NCBI RefSeq assembly: GCF_010731295.1
Contig: NZ_AP022579.1
Location: forward strand, 1,054,001-1,118,000
Direction: 5' to 3'
DNA: 64,000 nucleotides
Source of the DNA: Mycolicibacterium boenickei
Lineage (GTDB): Bacteria > Actinomycetota > Actinomycetes > Mycobacteriales > Mycobacteriaceae
The notes below the pieces were generated by a model. That model was given only the letters and a program-made list of their open reading frames with translations, was not told the origin of the DNA and searched no databases. A program made the translations under genes and the position numbers. This document shows positions 8,062 to 18,913 of the stretch, piece by piece. Each line of letters begins with the position of its first letter. Within the stretch, counting starts at the first letter, position 1.

Positions 8062-9528
8062 TCAGCGCTGTGGCGCTGCCGTCGGCTTGATCACCGCAGG
8101 CAGGGCGGTCTTGCCCATCAGGTAGCGGTCGACGCCTGCGGCAGCGGCCCGGCCCTCGGCGATGGCCCACACGATCAGCGACTGTCCGCGCCCCATGTCG
8201 CCGGCAACGAACACGCCGGGCACCGAGGTCTGGAAGTTGTTGTCGCGGGACACGTTTCCGCGGTCGGTCAGCTCGACACCCAGCTTGGTGAGCAGACCTT
8301 CCTTCTCGGGCCCGACGAATCCCATTGCGAGCAGCACCAAGTCGGCCTTGAGTTCGAAGTCGGTCCCTTCGACCTTCTCGAACTTGCCTGCGTTCATCTT
8401 GACCTCGTGGGCACGCAGGCCGGTCACGCGACCGTCGGCACCGGTGAATTCCTCGGTGTTGACCGAGAACACGCGCTCGCCGCCCTCTTCGTGGGCCGAG
8501 GACACGCGGAACATCAGCGGGTAGGTCGGCCACGGGGTCGAGTCGGCACGGGTCTCGGGCGGCCGCGGCATGATCTCGAACTGGTGGATGCTGGCCGCGC
8601 CCTGACGGTGCGAGGTGCCCAGGCAGTCTGCGCCGGTGTCGCCACCGCCGATGATGATGACGTGCTTGTCCTTGGCGGTGATCGGCGGCTGGCCGTTCTC
8701 GTCGAGGACGTCGTCGCCGAGCTGGACGCGGTTGGCCCAGGGCAGGAACTCCATGGCCTGGTGGATGCCGTCGAGCTCGCGGCCCGGGATCGGCAGGTCA
8801 CGCCATGCGGTGGCACCGCCGGCCAGGACGACCGCGTCGTAGTTCAGCCGCAGCTGCGCGACGGTGATGTCGACGCCGACGTTGACGCCGGGACGGAACT
8901 GGGTGCCTTCGGCCGCCATCTGCTCGAGACGCCGGTCGATGTGGCGCTTTTCCATCTTGAACTCGGGGATGCCGTAGCGCAGCAGGCCGCCGATGCGGTC
9001 GGCACGCTCGAACACCGTGACGGTGTGGCCGGCCCGGGTCAGCTGCTGGGCGGCGGCCAGTCCGGCCGGTCCGGACCCGACGACGGCGACCTTCTTGCCG
9101 GTCTGCACGTCGGGCATCTTGGGGACGACCCAGCCCTGGTCGAAGGCGTTGTCGATGATCTCGACCTCGACCTGCTTGATGGTCACCGGGTCCTGGTTGA
9201 TGCCGAGGACACAGGAGGCCTCACACGGGGCGGGGCACAGCCGGCCGGTGAACTCCGGGAAGTTGTTGGTGGCGTGCAGCCGCTCGATCGCGTCGCGCCA
9301 CCGGTCCTTGTAGACCAGGTCGTTCCACTCGGGAATCAGGTTCCCCAGCGGGCAACCGTTGTGGCAGAACGGGATACCGCAGTCCATGCATCGTGATGCC
9401 TGGTCCTGCAGCTTGTCGTGGGAGAAGTCCTCGTAGACCTCTTTCCAGTCCTTCAGGCGCAGCGGAACCGGCCTGCGGGTCGGAAGCTCCTTGGAGGTGT
9501 GCTTGAGGAAACCGCGCGGATCAGCCAT
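8062..9528 (-). CDS. gltD: Glutamate synthase small subunit (NADPH)
   Basis: Beta subunit of GOGAT, 488 residues: oxidises NADPH with FAD and passes electrons through iron-sulfur centres to GltB. N-terminal Cys-rich region [17 protein letters not shown] and later CPAPCEASC bind the [4Fe-4S] clusters; [15 protein letters not shown] is the FAD dinucleotide-binding motif and [13 protein letters not shown] the NADPH one; the C-terminal [13 protein letters not shown] is the second FAD contact. The start is the ATG at 9528 (MADPRGF), which overlaps the gltB stop by 8 bases, so translation is coupled and stoichiometry with GltB is expected. A hairpin follows the gene. Confidence 0.97.
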   Translation of the reverse strand: MADPRGFLKHTSKELPTRRPVPLRLKDWKEVYEDFSHDKLQDQASRCMDCGIPFCHNGCPLGNLIPEWNDLVYKDRWRDAIERLHATNNFPEFTGRLCPAPCEASCVLGINQDPVTIKQVEVEIIDNAFDQGWVVPKMPDVQTGKKVAVVGSGPAGLAAAQQLTRAGHTVTVFERADRIGGLLRYGIPEFKMEKRHIDRRLEQMAAEGTQFRPGVNVGVDITVAQLRLNYDAVVLAGGATAWRDLPIPGRELDGIHQAMEFLPWANRVQLGDDVLDENGQPPITAKDKHVIIIGGGDTGADCLGTSHRQGAASIHQFEIMPRPPETRADSTPWPTYPLMFRVSSAHEEGGERVFSVNTEEFTGADGRVTGLRAHEVKMNAGKFEKVEGTDFELKADLVLLAMGFVGPEKEGLLTKLGVELTDRGNVSRDNNFQTSVPGVFVAGDMGRGQSLIVWAIAEGRAAAAGVDRYLMGKTALPAVIKPTAAPQR

Positions 9529-12500
9529 TGGCGGCCGCCATGATCGCGTCGTTGATGTTCTCGCCGGCCTTTTCGGCCTCGGCGATCGCGGCCAGCACAC
9601 GCTTGTAGTCGCGCGGCATGACCTTCACAAAGTGCTTCAACTCGTTTTCCCAATCAGACAGGACCCGTTGTCCCACAGCCGAATCGGTTGCGTCGACATG
9701 GGCGGCAATGAAGTCGCGCAGCCAGGCCGAGTCAGACTCCTCCAGCGCTTCCAGCTCCACCATCTCGGTGTTCAGGTTCTCGCCCAGCACACCGGCCGGG
9801 TCGTAGACGTAGGCGACACCGCCGGACATACCCGCCGCGAAGTTGCGGCCGGTGGGCCCGAGGATGACGACCTTGCCGCCGGTCATGTACTCGCAGCCGT
9901 GGTCGCCGACACCCTCGACGACCGCGTGGGCGCCGGAGTTACGAACCGCGAACCGCTCGCCGACCTGGCCGCGCAGGAACGCCTCGCCGCTGGTGGCGCC
10001 GAACAGCGCAACGTTGCCGGCGATGATGTTGTCCTCGGCGGCGAAGTCCGCCGGCGCTTCGTCGGCCGGGCGGACCACGATGCGGCCACCCGACAGACCC
10101 TTACCGACATAGTCGTTGGCGTCGCCGTACACCCGCAGTGTGATGCCCTTGGGCACGAAGGCACCGAAGCTGTTGCCTGCCGACCCGTCGAACGTGATGT
10201 CGATGGTGCCGTCCGGAAGCCCCTGCCCGCCATAGGCCTTGGTGACCTCGTGGCCGAGCATGGTGCCCACCGTGCGGTTGACGTTGGTGATCTTGGCGGA
10301 GAACCGGACCGGTGAACCGCTGTCCAGTGCCTCACGGCTCTGCGTGATCAGCTGCTGATCCAGCGCCTTGTCCAGGCCGTGGTCCTGACGCGAGCTGCAG
10401 TACAGGTCCTGGTTCATGAACGCCGACTCAGGCTCGTACAGCACCGGCGTCAGGTCCAGCTTGTGGGCCTTCCAGTGCGCGGCGGCCTTGGTGGTGTCCA
10501 GCGCGCCGACCTGGCCGACCATCTCGTTGACGGTGCGGAAGCCCAACTGCGCCATGAGTTCACGTACTTCTTCGGCGATGAACATGAAGAAGTTCTCGAC
10601 GAACTCGGGCTTGCCGTTGAACCGCTCGCGCAGCACCGGGTTCTGGGTGGCCACACCCACCGGGCAGGTGTCGAGGTGGCAGACGCGCATCATGATGCAG
10701 CCCGAAACCACCAGCGGCGCAGTGGCGAAACCGAATTCCTCGGCGCCCAGCAGCGCGGCGATCACCACGTCGCGGCCGGTCTTGAGCTGACCGTCGACCT
10801 GGACCACGATGCGGTCGCGCAGGCCGTTGAGCAGCAGGGTCTGCTGCGTCTCGGCCAGGCCCAGCTCCCACGGCGCACCGGCGTGCTTCATCGAGGTGAG
10901 CGGGGTGGCGCCGGTGCCGCCGTCGTGGCCGGAGATCAGCACCACGTCGGCATGCGCCTTGGACACGCCTGCGGCCACCGTGCCGACACCGTTCTCGGAC
11001 ACCAGCTTGACGTGCACGCGGGCGGCCGGGTTGGCGTTCTTCAGGTCGTGGATCAGCTGCGCCAGATCCTCGATCGAGTAGATGTCGTGGTGCGGCGGCG
11101 GCGAGATCAGGCCGACACCCGGGGTCGAGTGCCGCACCTCGGCCACCCACGGGTACACCTTGTGTCCCGGAAGCTGGCCGCCCTCACCAGGTTTCGCACC
11201 CTGGGCCATCTTGATCTGGATGTCGGAGCAGTTGGTCAGGTAGTGGCTGGTGACACCGAACCGGCCGGAGGCCACCTGCTTGATGGCGCTGCGGCGCCAG
11301 TCGCCGTTCTCCTCCGGCTCGAACCGGTTGACGCTCTCGCCGCCCTCACCCGAGTTCGACCGGGCGCCAAGGCGGTTCATTGCGATGGCCAGGGTCTCGT
11401 GTGCCTCGGCCGAGATCGAGCCGTAGCTCATGGCGCCGGTGGAGAAGCGCTTGACGATCTCGGAGGCCGGCTCGACCTCGTCGATCGAGATCGGCTTGCG
11501 GAGACCGTCCTTGAACTTGAGCAGGCCGCGCAGCGAGGCCATCCGCTCACTCTGGTCGTCGACCAGCGCGGTGTACTCCTTGAAGATCGAGTACTGGCCG
11601 GTGCGGGTGGAGTGCTGCAGCTTGAACACCGTGTCCGGGTTGAACAGGTGGTACTCGCCCTCACGGCGCCACTGGTACTCGCCGCCGACCTCGAGCTCGC
11701 GGTGGGCGCGCTCGTCGGGGCGGTCCAGGTAGGCCAGCGAGTGGCGGGCGGCGACGTCGGCGGCGATGTCGTCGAGGTCGATACCGCCCACCGGGCAGCT
11801 CAGCCCGGTGAAGTACTGGTCGAGCACCTCCTGGGAGACGCCGATGGCCTGGAACAGCTGGGCGCCGGTGTAGGACGCCAGGGTGGAGATGCCCATCTTG
11901 GACATCACCTTGAGCACGCCCTTGCCTGCGGCCTTGACGTAGTTGGCCTTGGCCTTGTCGCTGCTGATCCCGGCGATCACGCCGCGGTCGACCATGTCCT
12001 CGATGGACTCGAAGGCCATGTACGGGTTGATCGCGGCGGCACCGAAGCCGCACAGCATGGCCATGTGGTGCACCTCGCGGGCGTCACCGGCCTCGACCAC
12101 CAGGCCGACCTTGGTGCGGGTGCGCTCGCGGACCAGGTGGTGGTGCACGGCCGCGACGGACAGCAGCGACGGGATCGGCGCCATGGTCTCGTTGGACTCG
12201 CGGTCGGACAGCACGATGATGCGGGCACCCTCGCGGATGGCCTCGGACACCTTGGCGCGGACGTTGTCCAGCGCTTCTTTGAGGCCCTGGCCGCCCCGGT
12301 TGACCGGGTACAGGCAGCGGATCACCGCGGCACGCATGCCGTGCTTGTGGCCGCGGACCTCATGGTCGGGATCGACGCAGATCAGCTTGGACAGGTCGGC
12401 GTTGCGCAGGATCGGCTGCGGGAGCACGATCTGCCGGCACGAATCCGGACCGGGGTTGAGCAGGTCGCCTTCGGGTCCGATGACGCCCTGCAGGCTGGTG

Positions 12501-14101
12501 ACCACCTCTTCGCGGATGGCGTCCAGCGGCGGGTTGGTGACCTGGGCGAACAGCTGCTGGAAGTAGTCGAACAGCATCCGCGGACGGGCCGAGAGGATGG
12601 CCACCGGGGTGTCGGTGCCCATCGAACCCAGGGCCTCGGCACCGGTGCGGGCCATCGGCGCCACCAGCAGGTTCAGTTCCTCGTAGGTGTAGCCGAAGAT
12701 CTGCTGGCGCAGCACCACGCGGTGGTGCGGCATCCGCACGTAGTCACCGGGCGGCAGCTCGTCGAGCGGGAACAGGCCCGCCTCGATCCATTCCTGGTAG
12801 GGCTGCTCGCTGGCCAGCTGAGCCTTGATCTCCTCGTCGGAGACGATGCGGCCCTGAGCGGTGTCCACCAGGAACATCCGGCCGGGCTGCAGGCGCAGCT
12901 TCTGGACGACAGTGGACGGGTCGAGCGGCAGCACGCCGGCTTCGGACGCCATCACGACGAGGCCGTCTTCGGTGACCCAGATGCGGGAGGGGCGCAGGCC
13001 GTTGCGGTCCAGCACGGCGCCGATCACGGTGCCGTCGGTGAAGCACACCGACGCCGGCCCGTCCCAGGGCTCCATCAGCGAGTCGTGGAACTCGTAGAAC
13101 GCCCGGCGAGCGGGGTCCATCGACTCGTGGCGCTCCCAGGCCTCGGGGATCATCATCAGCACGGCGTGCGGCAGGCTGCGGCCACCGAGGTGCAGCAGCT
13201 CGAGCACCTCGTCGAAACGCGCGGTGTCGGACGCGCCGGGGGTACAGACGGGGACGATCTTGTCGAGCCCGTCGGTGCCGAACACGTCGGTGCGGATCAG
13301 CGCCTCACGGGCGCGCATCCAGTTCTCGTTGCCGGTGACGGTGTTGATCTCGCCGTTGTGGGCGATCCGCCGGAACGGGTGGGCCAGCGGCCAGGACGGG
13401 AACGTGTTGGTGGAGAAGCGGGAGTGCACGATGCCCAGCGCGCTGGTCATCCGCTCGTCCTGCAGGTCCAGGTAGAACGCCTTGAGCTGCGGGGTGGTCA
13501 GCATGCCCTTGTAGACGAAGGTCTGACCGGACAGGCTCGGGAAGTACACGGTCTCGCGGCCGGGGCCGTCCTGGCCCGGTCCCTTGGTGCCCAGCTCGTG
13601 CTCGGCCCGCTTGCGGATCACGTAGGCCTTGCGCTCCAGGTCCATGCCGGAGGCGCCGCCGATGAACAACTGCCGGAAGGTCGGCATGGCGTCGCGGGCC
13701 AGTGCACCGAGCGAGGAGTCGTCGGTGGGCACCTCACGCCAGCCCAGCACCTGCAGGCCCTCGGCCTCGACGATCTTCTCGACAGCTTCCGCGGCCGCGG
13801 CGGCATCGCGTGACGACTGCGGCAGGAACGCCATACCGGTGGCGTAGCTGCCGGGTTCCGGGAGCTGGAAGTCGACGACTTCCCGCAGGAACGAATCGGG
13901 GACCTGCAGCAGAATGCCTGCGCCGTCGCCGGTGTTCGGCTCGGCACCCTGGGCACCGCGGTGCTCCAGGTTCACCAGTGCCGTGATGGCCTTGTCCACG
14001 ATGTCTCGGCTGCGGCGACCGTGAATGTCTGCCACCATTGCCACACCGCACGCATCATGTTCGTATGCGGGGTTGTACAGCCCGACCTTGCTGGGCGCCA
14101 T
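9521..14101 (-). CDS. gltB: Glutamate synthase large subunit
   Basis: Alpha subunit of GOGAT, 1526 residues: hydrolyses glutamine to ammonia, channels it to an FMN/[3Fe-4S] site and makes two glutamates from glutamine plus 2-oxoglutarate. The N-terminal nucleophile Cys is at residue 18 (HDACGVAMV), implying removal of a 17-residue propeptide. The central GltS barrel carries [18 protein letters not shown] and [10 protein letters not shown]; the cluster Cys are in [19 protein letters not shown]; the C-terminal beta-helix is Gly-rich (GGRIVV, GEAFLRG). The ATG at 14101 has AAGG 5 bases ahead and gives the usual mycobacterial N terminus; an upstream GTG at 14122 would add 7 residues. Transcribed with gltD. 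Confidence 0.97.
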   Translation of the reverse strand: MAPSKVGLYNPAYEHDACGVAMVADIHGRRSRDIVDKAITALVNLEHRGAQGAEPNTGDGAGILLQVPDSFLREVVDFQLPEPGSYATGMAFLPQSSRDAAAAAEAVEKIVEAEGLQVLGWREVPTDDSSLGALARDAMPTFRQLFIGGASGMDLERKAYVIRKRAEHELGTKGPGQDGPGRETVYFPSLSGQTFVYKGMLTTPQLKAFYLDLQDERMTSALGIVHSRFSTNTFPSWPLAHPFRRIAHNGEINTVTGNENWMRAREALIRTDVFGTDGLDKIVPVCTPGASDTARFDEVLELLHLGGRSLPHAVLMMIPEAWERHESMDPARRAFYEFHDSLMEPWDGPASVCFTDGTVIGAVLDRNGLRPSRIWVTEDGLVVMASEAGVLPLDPSTVVQKLRLQPGRMFLVDTAQGRIVSDEEIKAQLASEQPYQEWIEAGLFPLDELPPGDYVRMPHHRVVLRQQIFGYTYEELNLLVAPMARTGAEALGSMGTDTPVAILSARPRMLFDYFQQLFAQVTNPPLDAIREEVVTSLQGVIGPEGDLLNPGPDSCRQIVLPQPILRNADLSKLICVDPDHEVRGHKHGMRAAVIRCLYPVNRGGQGLKEALDNVRAKVSEAIREGARIIVLSDRESNETMAPIPSLLSVAAVHHHLVRERTRTKVGLVVEAGDAREVHHMAMLCGFGAAAINPYMAFESIEDMVDRGVIAGISSDKAKANYVKAAGKGVLKVMSKMGISTLASYTGAQLFQAIGVSQEVLDQYFTGLSCPVGGIDLDDIAADVAARHSLAYLDRPDERAHRELEVGGEYQWRREGEYHLFNPDTVFKLQHSTRTGQYSIFKEYTALVDDQSERMASLRGLLKFKDGLRKPISIDEVEPASEIVKRFSTGAMSYGSISAEAHETLAIAMNRLGARSNSGEGGESVNRFEPEENGDWRRSAIKQVASGRFGVTSHYLTNCSDIQIKMAQGAKPGEGGQLPGHKVYPWVAEVRHSTPGVGLISPPPHHDIYSIEDLAQLIHDLKNANPAARVHVKLVSENGVGTVAAGVSKAHADVVLISGHDGGTGATPLTSMKHAGAPWELGLAETQQTLLLNGLRDRIVVQVDGQLKTGRDVVIAALLGAEEFGFATAPLVVSGCIMMRVCHLDTCPVGVATQNPVLRERFNGKPEFVENFFMFIAEEVRELMAQLGFRTVNEMVGQVGALDTTKAAAHWKAHKLDLTPVLYEPESAFMNQDLYCSSRQDHGLDKALDQQLITQSREALDSGSPVRFSAKITNVNRTVGTMLGHEVTKAYGGQGLPDGTIDITFDGSAGNSFGAFVPKGITLRVYGDANDYVGKGLSGGRIVVRPADEAPADFAAEDNIIAGNVALFGATSGEAFLRGQVGERFAVRNSGAHAVVEGVGDHGCEYMTGGKVVILGPTGRNFAAGMSGGVAYVYDPAGVLGENLNTEMVELEALEESDSAWLRDFIAAHVDATDSAVGQRVLSDWENELKHFVKVMPRDYKRVLAAIAEAEKAGENINDAIMAAANG

Positions 14102-14496
14102 TCCCACCTTGCCCTTCAACACGCTTCTACGAAGAAGCCGGCTCGGCGTGGGTGGCCTCCGTGCAGCACTGGACGACGGCTATGTCCCACACGCCATAAG
14201 TGGAGAAAACGATAAGGCAACTACCGTGGCAGATGCCAACTTAGCTAAGCCTAACGATACTCCGCTGGTGACATTTACCCGTGCGCACAGCTCTGCCGCG
14301 ATGATGTCGAATCACATTGCAGCCCTTGCCATTTCACACATTCCCAACAGGGGGACCCCCGCCCCCCATCTGGGCCTACCGTCACCTCAAACCTCTATGC
14401 AGTTTGCTATCGGCACATAAATACGTCGTTATAATGCCGTTATCGGAGTCTATAGCATTTGCGGGAAAGCTTAGTCAGATTCTTAGATTTGCATCG
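14102..14496. other. Non-coding gap upstream of gltB
   Basis: About 395 bases with no convincing gene. The 140-160 bases nearest gltB hold an IdeR-like box. Further up the DNA is AT-richer than its surroundings, with TATAAT on the plus strand at 14430-14435 and a C/G-rich patch near 14350-14370. The leftmost part is the 3' flank of the copper ATPase gene, which ends at 14497. I see no stable terminator hairpin and no RNA family I can name. Confidence 0.5.
14241..14259 (-). promoter_or_regulatory. IdeR-like iron box upstream of gltB
   Basis: The 19-mer TTAGCTAAGCCTAACGATA matches 16 of 19 positions of the mycobacterial IdeR consensus TWAGGTWAGSCTWACCTWA, with mismatches at positions 5, 16 and 17. 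It lies 140-158 bases before the gltB start, where a gltB promoter could be. GOGAT is iron-rich, so iron control is plausible. Binding is inferred; the mismatches fall mainly in one half-site. Confidence 0.45.
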
Positions 14497-16554
14497 TCAA
14501 CGTCCCGAGGCCTGCACAGCGCTGCGCACGCCGGCCTCGGGTCGCAGGTCGAGGCGACGTAGCGACTGCGCATTGAGTGCCACGACAACCGTCGACGCTG
14601 ACATCAATATCGCTCCGACCGACATCGGCATTACAAAGCCCAGCGGAGCGGCCACCCCGGCAGCCAACGGGACCGAGATCAGGTTGTAACCCGCTGCCCA
14701 CCAAAGGTTCTGCTTCATCTTGCGGTAGGACTGCCGGGAGAGCTCGATCACCGAGAGCACCGATCGCGGATCGGAGCTGGCGAGGATGACGCCGGCCGAG
14801 GCGATCGCGACATCGGTACCCGCGCCGATCGCGATGCCGACGTCCGCGGCGGCCAGCGCCGGCGCATCGTTGACGCCGTCACCGACCATGGCCACGGTCA
14901 GGCCCTCGTGCTGCAACTCGGCCACCTTCGCGGCCTTGTCTTCGGGGCGCACACCGGCGAAAACCCGGTCAATCCCCAGCTCAGCGGCCACCGCCGAGGC
15001 CACCGGAGCGGCATCGCCAGTGATCATCACCACTTCGACACCCAGAGCGTGCAGGGCGTCGACGGCTTCGCGGGATTCCGGCCGGATCTCGTCGGCCAGT
15101 GCCAGCGCCCCGGCCACCTCACCGTCGATCAGAACGTGCAGCACGGTGGCGCCGTCCCACCCAGCGGTGTCCGGCAGGGCGTCGTGCCCGGCCTGGTCGA
15201 GCAGCGCCGGTCCACCGACCTGGACCCGCCGTCCACCGACCAGAGCGCTCACGCCCACTGCGGGTGAGGAACTGAAGTCGGTCGCCGCCGCGATATCGAG
15301 GCCGCGATGTTGCGCCGCCGCGACGATGGCGCGGGCCAGCGGGTGCTCGGAATCCGCCTCTGCTGCCGCGGCCAGCGCCAGCACGTCGTTCTCGGTGCCG
15401 TCTGTGGCCGCCACCGCGGTCACGGCCGGCTCACCCTTGGTGAGCGTGCCGGTCTTGTCGAACAGCACCGCCCCGACCGTGCGCATGGTCTCCAGCGCAA
15501 GACGATCCTTGATCAGCACGCCGCCCCTGGCGGCCCGCTCGGTCGCGATGGACACCACCAGCGGTATCGCCAGCCCGAGGGCATGGGGGCACGCGATGAC
15601 CAGCACGGTGATCGTGCGGACCACCGCCTGATCAGGTTCGCCCAGCAGCGTCCACGCGAGTGCCGTGAGCAGCGCCGATCCCAGCGCAAACCAGAACAGC
15701 CAGCCCGCGGCCCGGTCAGCCAGCCGCTGCGCCCGCGACGTGGAGTTCATCGCCTCGCCGACCAACCGCTGGATGCCGGCCAGTGCCGTGTCGTCACCGA
15801 CGGCAGTCACCCGGATCCGCAGGCCGGAGTCGGTGGCGACGGTGCCCGCGACGACGTCGTCACCCAGGCTCCGGCGCACCGTCCGCGACTCCCCGGTCAC
15901 CATCGACTCATCCATATCGGCCGCACCGTCGACGATGCGGCCGTCGACGGGCACGCTGCCCCCGGGGCGCACGATCACCAGGTCGCCGACCCGGAGATCG
16001 GACGGCGCCACGGTCACCACCTGTTCGGTGTCGCCGTCGCCCTCGACCCGTTCAGCCTCGTCCGGCAGCAGCGCGGCCAGGGAGTCGAGCGCGGAGGTGG
16101 TCTGGGCCAGCGACCGCATCTCGATCCAGTGACCGAGCAGCATGATCACGATCAGCAGCGCGAGCTCCCACCAGAAGTCGAGCTGGTGGTGCAGCACGCC
16201 GAGGCTCGCACCCCACGACGCGAGGAACGCGACGGTGATGGCCAGGCCGATCAGCAGCATCATTCCCGGTGCGCGCGAACGGATCTCGCTGATCGCGCCG
16301 GTGAGAAACGGTCGGCCACCCCAGAGGTACATCACGGTGCCGAGCACCGGGGAGATCCAGCGCGCGCCGGGGAAATCGGGGAGGTCGTAGCCGAGCAGCA
16401 TCGCGAACATCGGTGACAGCGCGACCGTCGGCACGGCCAGCGCCGCCATGACCCAGAACAACCTTCGGAACTGGGCGACATGGTCGCCATGGCCGGCGTG
16501 TCCCGCGTGACCGGTGTGTTCGTGCTCGTGCATCGCGTGTTCGGTCGTGGTCAT
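14497..16554 (-). CDS. CopB-type heavy-metal P-type ATPase (CPH motif)
   Basis: P1B-type ATPase of 685 residues that should export copper (or silver) from the cytoplasm. The N terminus is His-rich (HEHEHTGHAGHAGHGDH, residues 9-25) instead of a CxxC metal-binding domain. The membrane metal site is CPH at 322-324, which marks the CopB/P1B-3 subgroup rather than CPC CopA types. TGES (220-223) is the actuator loop, DKTGT (366-370) the phosphorylation site, MVGDGVNDAPAL the hinge. The ATG at 16554 is chosen because the region before it is a CsoR-like operator; a GTG/other codon at 16590 would place that operator inside the gene. Regulation by copper is likely. Confidence 0.92.
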   Translation of the reverse strand: MTTTEHAMHEHEHTGHAGHAGHGDHVAQFRRLFWVMAALAVPTVALSPMFAMLLGYDLPDFPGARWISPVLGTVMYLWGGRPFLTGAISEIRSRAPGMMLLIGLAITVAFLASWGASLGVLHHQLDFWWELALLIVIMLLGHWIEMRSLAQTTSALDSLAALLPDEAERVEGDGDTEQVVTVAPSDLRVGDLVIVRPGGSVPVDGRIVDGAADMDESMVTGESRTVRRSLGDDVVAGTVATDSGLRIRVTAVGDDTALAGIQRLVGEAMNSTSRAQRLADRAAGWLFWFALGSALLTALAWTLLGEPDQAVVRTITVLVIACPHALGLAIPLVVSIATERAARGGVLIKDRLALETMRTVGAVLFDKTGTLTKGEPAVTAVAATDGTENDVLALAAAAEADSEHPLARAIVAAAQHRGLDIAAATDFSSSPAVGVSALVGGRRVQVGGPALLDQAGHDALPDTAGWDGATVLHVLIDGEVAGALALADEIRPESREAVDALHALGVEVVMITGDAAPVASAVAAELGIDRVFAGVRPEDKAAKVAELQHEGLTVAMVGDGVNDAPALAAADVGIAIGAGTDVAIASAGVILASSDPRSVLSVIELSRQSYRKMKQNLWWAAGYNLISVPLAAGVAAPLGFVMPMSVGAILMSASTVVVALNAQSLRRLDLRPEAGVRSAVQASGR

Positions 16555-16565
16555 GTCGCCACTGT

Positions 16566-16582
16566 ATACCCCTAGGGGGTAT
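16566..16582. promoter_or_regulatory. CsoR-like copper-sensing operator
   Basis: ATACCCCTAGGGGGTAT is a near-perfect palindrome of the C-tract/G-tract type bound by CsoR-family copper repressors. It sits 11 bases before the ATPase ATG and 34 bases before the ATG of the divergent hotdog gene, so one site could govern both. No csoR gene is seen in the window, so the regulator would act in trans. Confidence 0.65.
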
Positions 16583-16616
16583 CTGGCCACCGTGATGGGC
16601 GTAACTGTTGACGGCG

Positions 16617-17417
16617 ATGCACTATCCGCTGAATACCCCGCTGGGCCGCATGGATGTCCAGACCCTCGAAGAGGGCCCGGACCGCTGCGTGGCCTCCATC
16701 CCCGTGGGCGGTCTACTCAATCCGCTCACGCAGCTGCCGACGCTGGCCCCACTGGCGATGCTGGTCGACCACATCGGCGGCCTGGCCAACCACTACCGCC
16801 GCGGCGACGACGAGTGGACGGTGTCCAGCGAGCTGGCCATCGAACTCACCCCGCATGCCCTGGAGCTCGCCCTGGCAGCACCCGAGGTGCCCGTGGTGGC
16901 GACCGCCGTGCCCTTCGGGCCGAAGGGCACGGGGTCGTTGAGCCTGTCCGAGCTGACCCATGGCGGTCAGCTGATGGGCACGGCCACGGTGCGGTCGTTC
17001 CACATCCACACCCCGGGCCACGTCGTCGCATGGCCGTCCGACTCGACCGAGGGAACGCCGCCCGCGGCACTGAAAGACCGCATGTCGGTCGAGGTGGCCG
17101 AGACCGGCGGTCGGACCGCGGTATTGCGGCAGCTGCCGGATCCCGTCATCAACAACAGCATCGGCATCGTGCACGGCGGGGTGTCGGCCGCAGCACTCGA
17201 ACTCGTGGGTTCCGCCGCATTGAGCGACGGCACGGGCGCCCCTTGGCGTACCGCCTCACTGCGGGTCAACTATCTGCGCCAGTTCCGCGGCGGTGACGAA
17301 TCCCGTTATGAGGCACGGACATTGCGTAGCGGGCGAAGCTCCGGGGTGGCCGATGCGCAGGCCATCGGCGACGACGGTGCGGTTGCACTGGTGGCCCGGT
17401 TGACCGCTTACCGCTGA
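16617..17417 (+). CDS. Tandem hotdog-fold thioesterase-like protein
   Basis: Cytoplasmic 266-residue protein. The C-terminal half carries the PaaI-like signature NNSIGIVHGGVSAAALELV followed by TASLRVNYLRQFRGGDE, the usual acyl-CoA thioesterase-type hotdog strand pair; the N-terminal half (LGRMDVQTLEE to AWPSDS) looks like a second, more diverged hotdog. Likely hydrolyses a CoA thioester, substrate unknown. The ATG at 16617 is preferred; a TTG at 16608 is the only other possible start before an in-frame stop. No clear ribosome site is seen. It faces the copper ATPase across a shared CsoR-like operator, but a copper role is not evident from the protein. Confidence 0.7.
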   Translation: MHYPLNTPLGRMDVQTLEEGPDRCVASIPVGGLLNPLTQLPTLAPLAMLVDHIGGLANHYRRGDDEWTVSSELAIELTPHALELALAAPEVPVVATAVPFGPKGTGSLSLSELTHGGQLMGTATVRSFHIHTPGHVVAWPSDSTEGTPPAALKDRMSVEVAETGGRTAVLRQLPDPVINNSIGIVHGGVSAAALELVGSAALSDGTGAPWRTASLRVNYLRQFRGGDESRYEARTLRSGRSSGVADAQAIGDDGAVALVARLTAYR

Positions 17418-17449
17418 GCCGCACCCGATCAGGCAGTAGCATCCGCTGC

Positions 17450-18781
17450 ATGCCCGCGACGGCCGGCTACCTCCGAAAATGGCTCATCCTCGCCGTCGCC
17501 ATCGGCGTCATCGCCGGCCTCGGAGCCACGGTGTTCTACCTGGCCTTGGACTACACCGGCGACTTCCTGCTGGGTTACCTCGGCGGCTACGACATCCCCA
17601 AGCCGCCCGGCGACGGCGGTGACCCCGGTTCACCCGGATTCGACCGGCCGTGGGCCATCCCGCTGATCACCTGCGGTGGCGCTCTGGTCTCGGCTTGGCT
17701 CGTGGCCACATTCGCGCCCGAGGCCGAGGGGCACGGCACCGACAACGCCATCGAAGCGGTACACACGGACCCGCGATCCATCCGGGTCCGCGCGATCGTG
17801 GTGAAGACCATCGCCAGCGCGTTGACCATCGGCTCCGGAGGGTCGGGCGGACGCGAGGGACCGGCCGCGCACATCTCGGCCGGCTTCGGATCGCTGCTGG
17901 CACGCCGGTTGGACTTGTCCGACGACGACGGCCGCCTGGCGGTGTCCCTCGGTATCGGCTCGGGCATCGGTGCGATCTTCGGCGCCCCACTGGGCGGCGC
18001 GGTGCTGGCCGCGTCGATTGTGTACCGCGAGGATTTCGAGTACCGGGTGCTGGTTCCCGGGTTCATCACGTCGGCGTCTGCCTACGCGGTGTACGGGTCG
18101 ATCCTGGGTTTCGATCCGCTGTTCGGCTCGCTGACCGAGGGCTACCACTTCGATCATGCGCTGGACCTCGGCTGGTTCGTCGCCCTGGGAATCATCGCGG
18201 CCTTGGTCGGCTGGCTCTATGCCCGGATCTTCTACGGCACGGTCGCACTCACCGCAGAACTCCCGGGTGGCAAAGTCGTGAAACCCGCCGTCGGCGGCCT
18301 TGCCGTCGGCCTGCTGGCGCTGGCCATCCCGCAGGTACTGTCCAGCGGCTACGGCTGGGCTGAAAAAGCCGCGGCCACAGACACTTTGATGACGATCCCG
18401 CTGTGGATCGTGCTGCTGATGCCATTGGCGAAGATCGTCGCCACCTCGTTGTCGATCGGCACGGGCGGTTCGGGCGGCATCTTCGGGCCCGGAGTCGTGA
18501 TCGGCGCGTTCGTCGGCGCCGCACTGTGGCGACTCGGGGAACTCGCCGGCGCTCCCGGGCTTCCCGACAGTCCCGCGGTTTTCGTGGTGGTCGGCATGAT
18601 GGCCTGCTTCGGCAGTGTCGCCCATGCACCGTTGGCGGTGATGATCATGGTCGCCGAGATGACCGATTCATTCGCGGTCATTCCAGGCGCCATGGTGGCA
18701 GTGGGCATCGCCTACCTGTTGATCTCACGGACGAACGTCACGATCTACCGGGCGCAGCGGCTCAACCGGAACAGCGACTGA
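17450..18781 (+). CDS. ClC-family chloride channel/antiporter
   Basis: Membrane protein of 443 residues, ClC fold. The conserved filter motif reads GSGGREGPAAHIS with the gating Glu at residue 136; a second motif GSGGIFGPGVVIG lies in the C-terminal half, followed by APLAVMIMVAEMT. There is an insertion rich in Gly and Pro at 47-66 in the first loop. No C-terminal CBS domains are present, as in short bacterial ClC proteins. It could exchange chloride for protons or act as a channel; sequence does not decide. It follows the hotdog gene by 32 bases on the same strand. In M. tuberculosis a chloride channel (Rv0143c) lies near the same neighbours. Confidence 0.92.
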   Translation: MPATAGYLRKWLILAVAIGVIAGLGATVFYLALDYTGDFLLGYLGGYDIPKPPGDGGDPGSPGFDRPWAIPLITCGGALVSAWLVATFAPEAEGHGTDNAIEAVHTDPRSIRVRAIVVKTIASALTIGSGGSGGREGPAAHISAGFGSLLARRLDLSDDDGRLAVSLGIGSGIGAIFGAPLGGAVLAASIVYREDFEYRVLVPGFITSASAYAVYGSILGFDPLFGSLTEGYHFDHALDLGWFVALGIIAALVGWLYARIFYGTVALTAELPGGKVVKPAVGGLAVGLLALAIPQVLSSGYGWAEKAAATDTLMTIPLWIVLLMPLAKIVATSLSIGTGGSGGIFGPGVVIGAFVGAALWRLGELAGAPGLPDSPAVFVVVGMMACFGSVAHAPLAVMIMVAEMTDSFAVIPGAMVAVGIAYLLISRTNVTIYRAQRLNRNSD

Positions 18782-18913
18782 CCGCCGGATCTCGGGTTAG
18801 TTTCGTTGCTGCCGCGTAAATTTCATTGTCGAATCGTTTTCGCAACAACGATCCTGCCATCAGCTACTGGCATGACACCCTCCGGATGAACCACATCTAC
18901 GGAGGAGTTCGCC

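Noticed and set aside
10379..13813. Very long open frame antisense to gltB (1144 codons)
   Set aside because: Lies opposite a certain gene; its translation is low-complexity, His/Arg/Val-rich and lacks any motif. High GC makes such antisense frames common.
14430..14435. TATAAT as a strong promoter -10
   Set aside because: No suitable -35 at 16-18 bases and no gene begins downstream on that strand.
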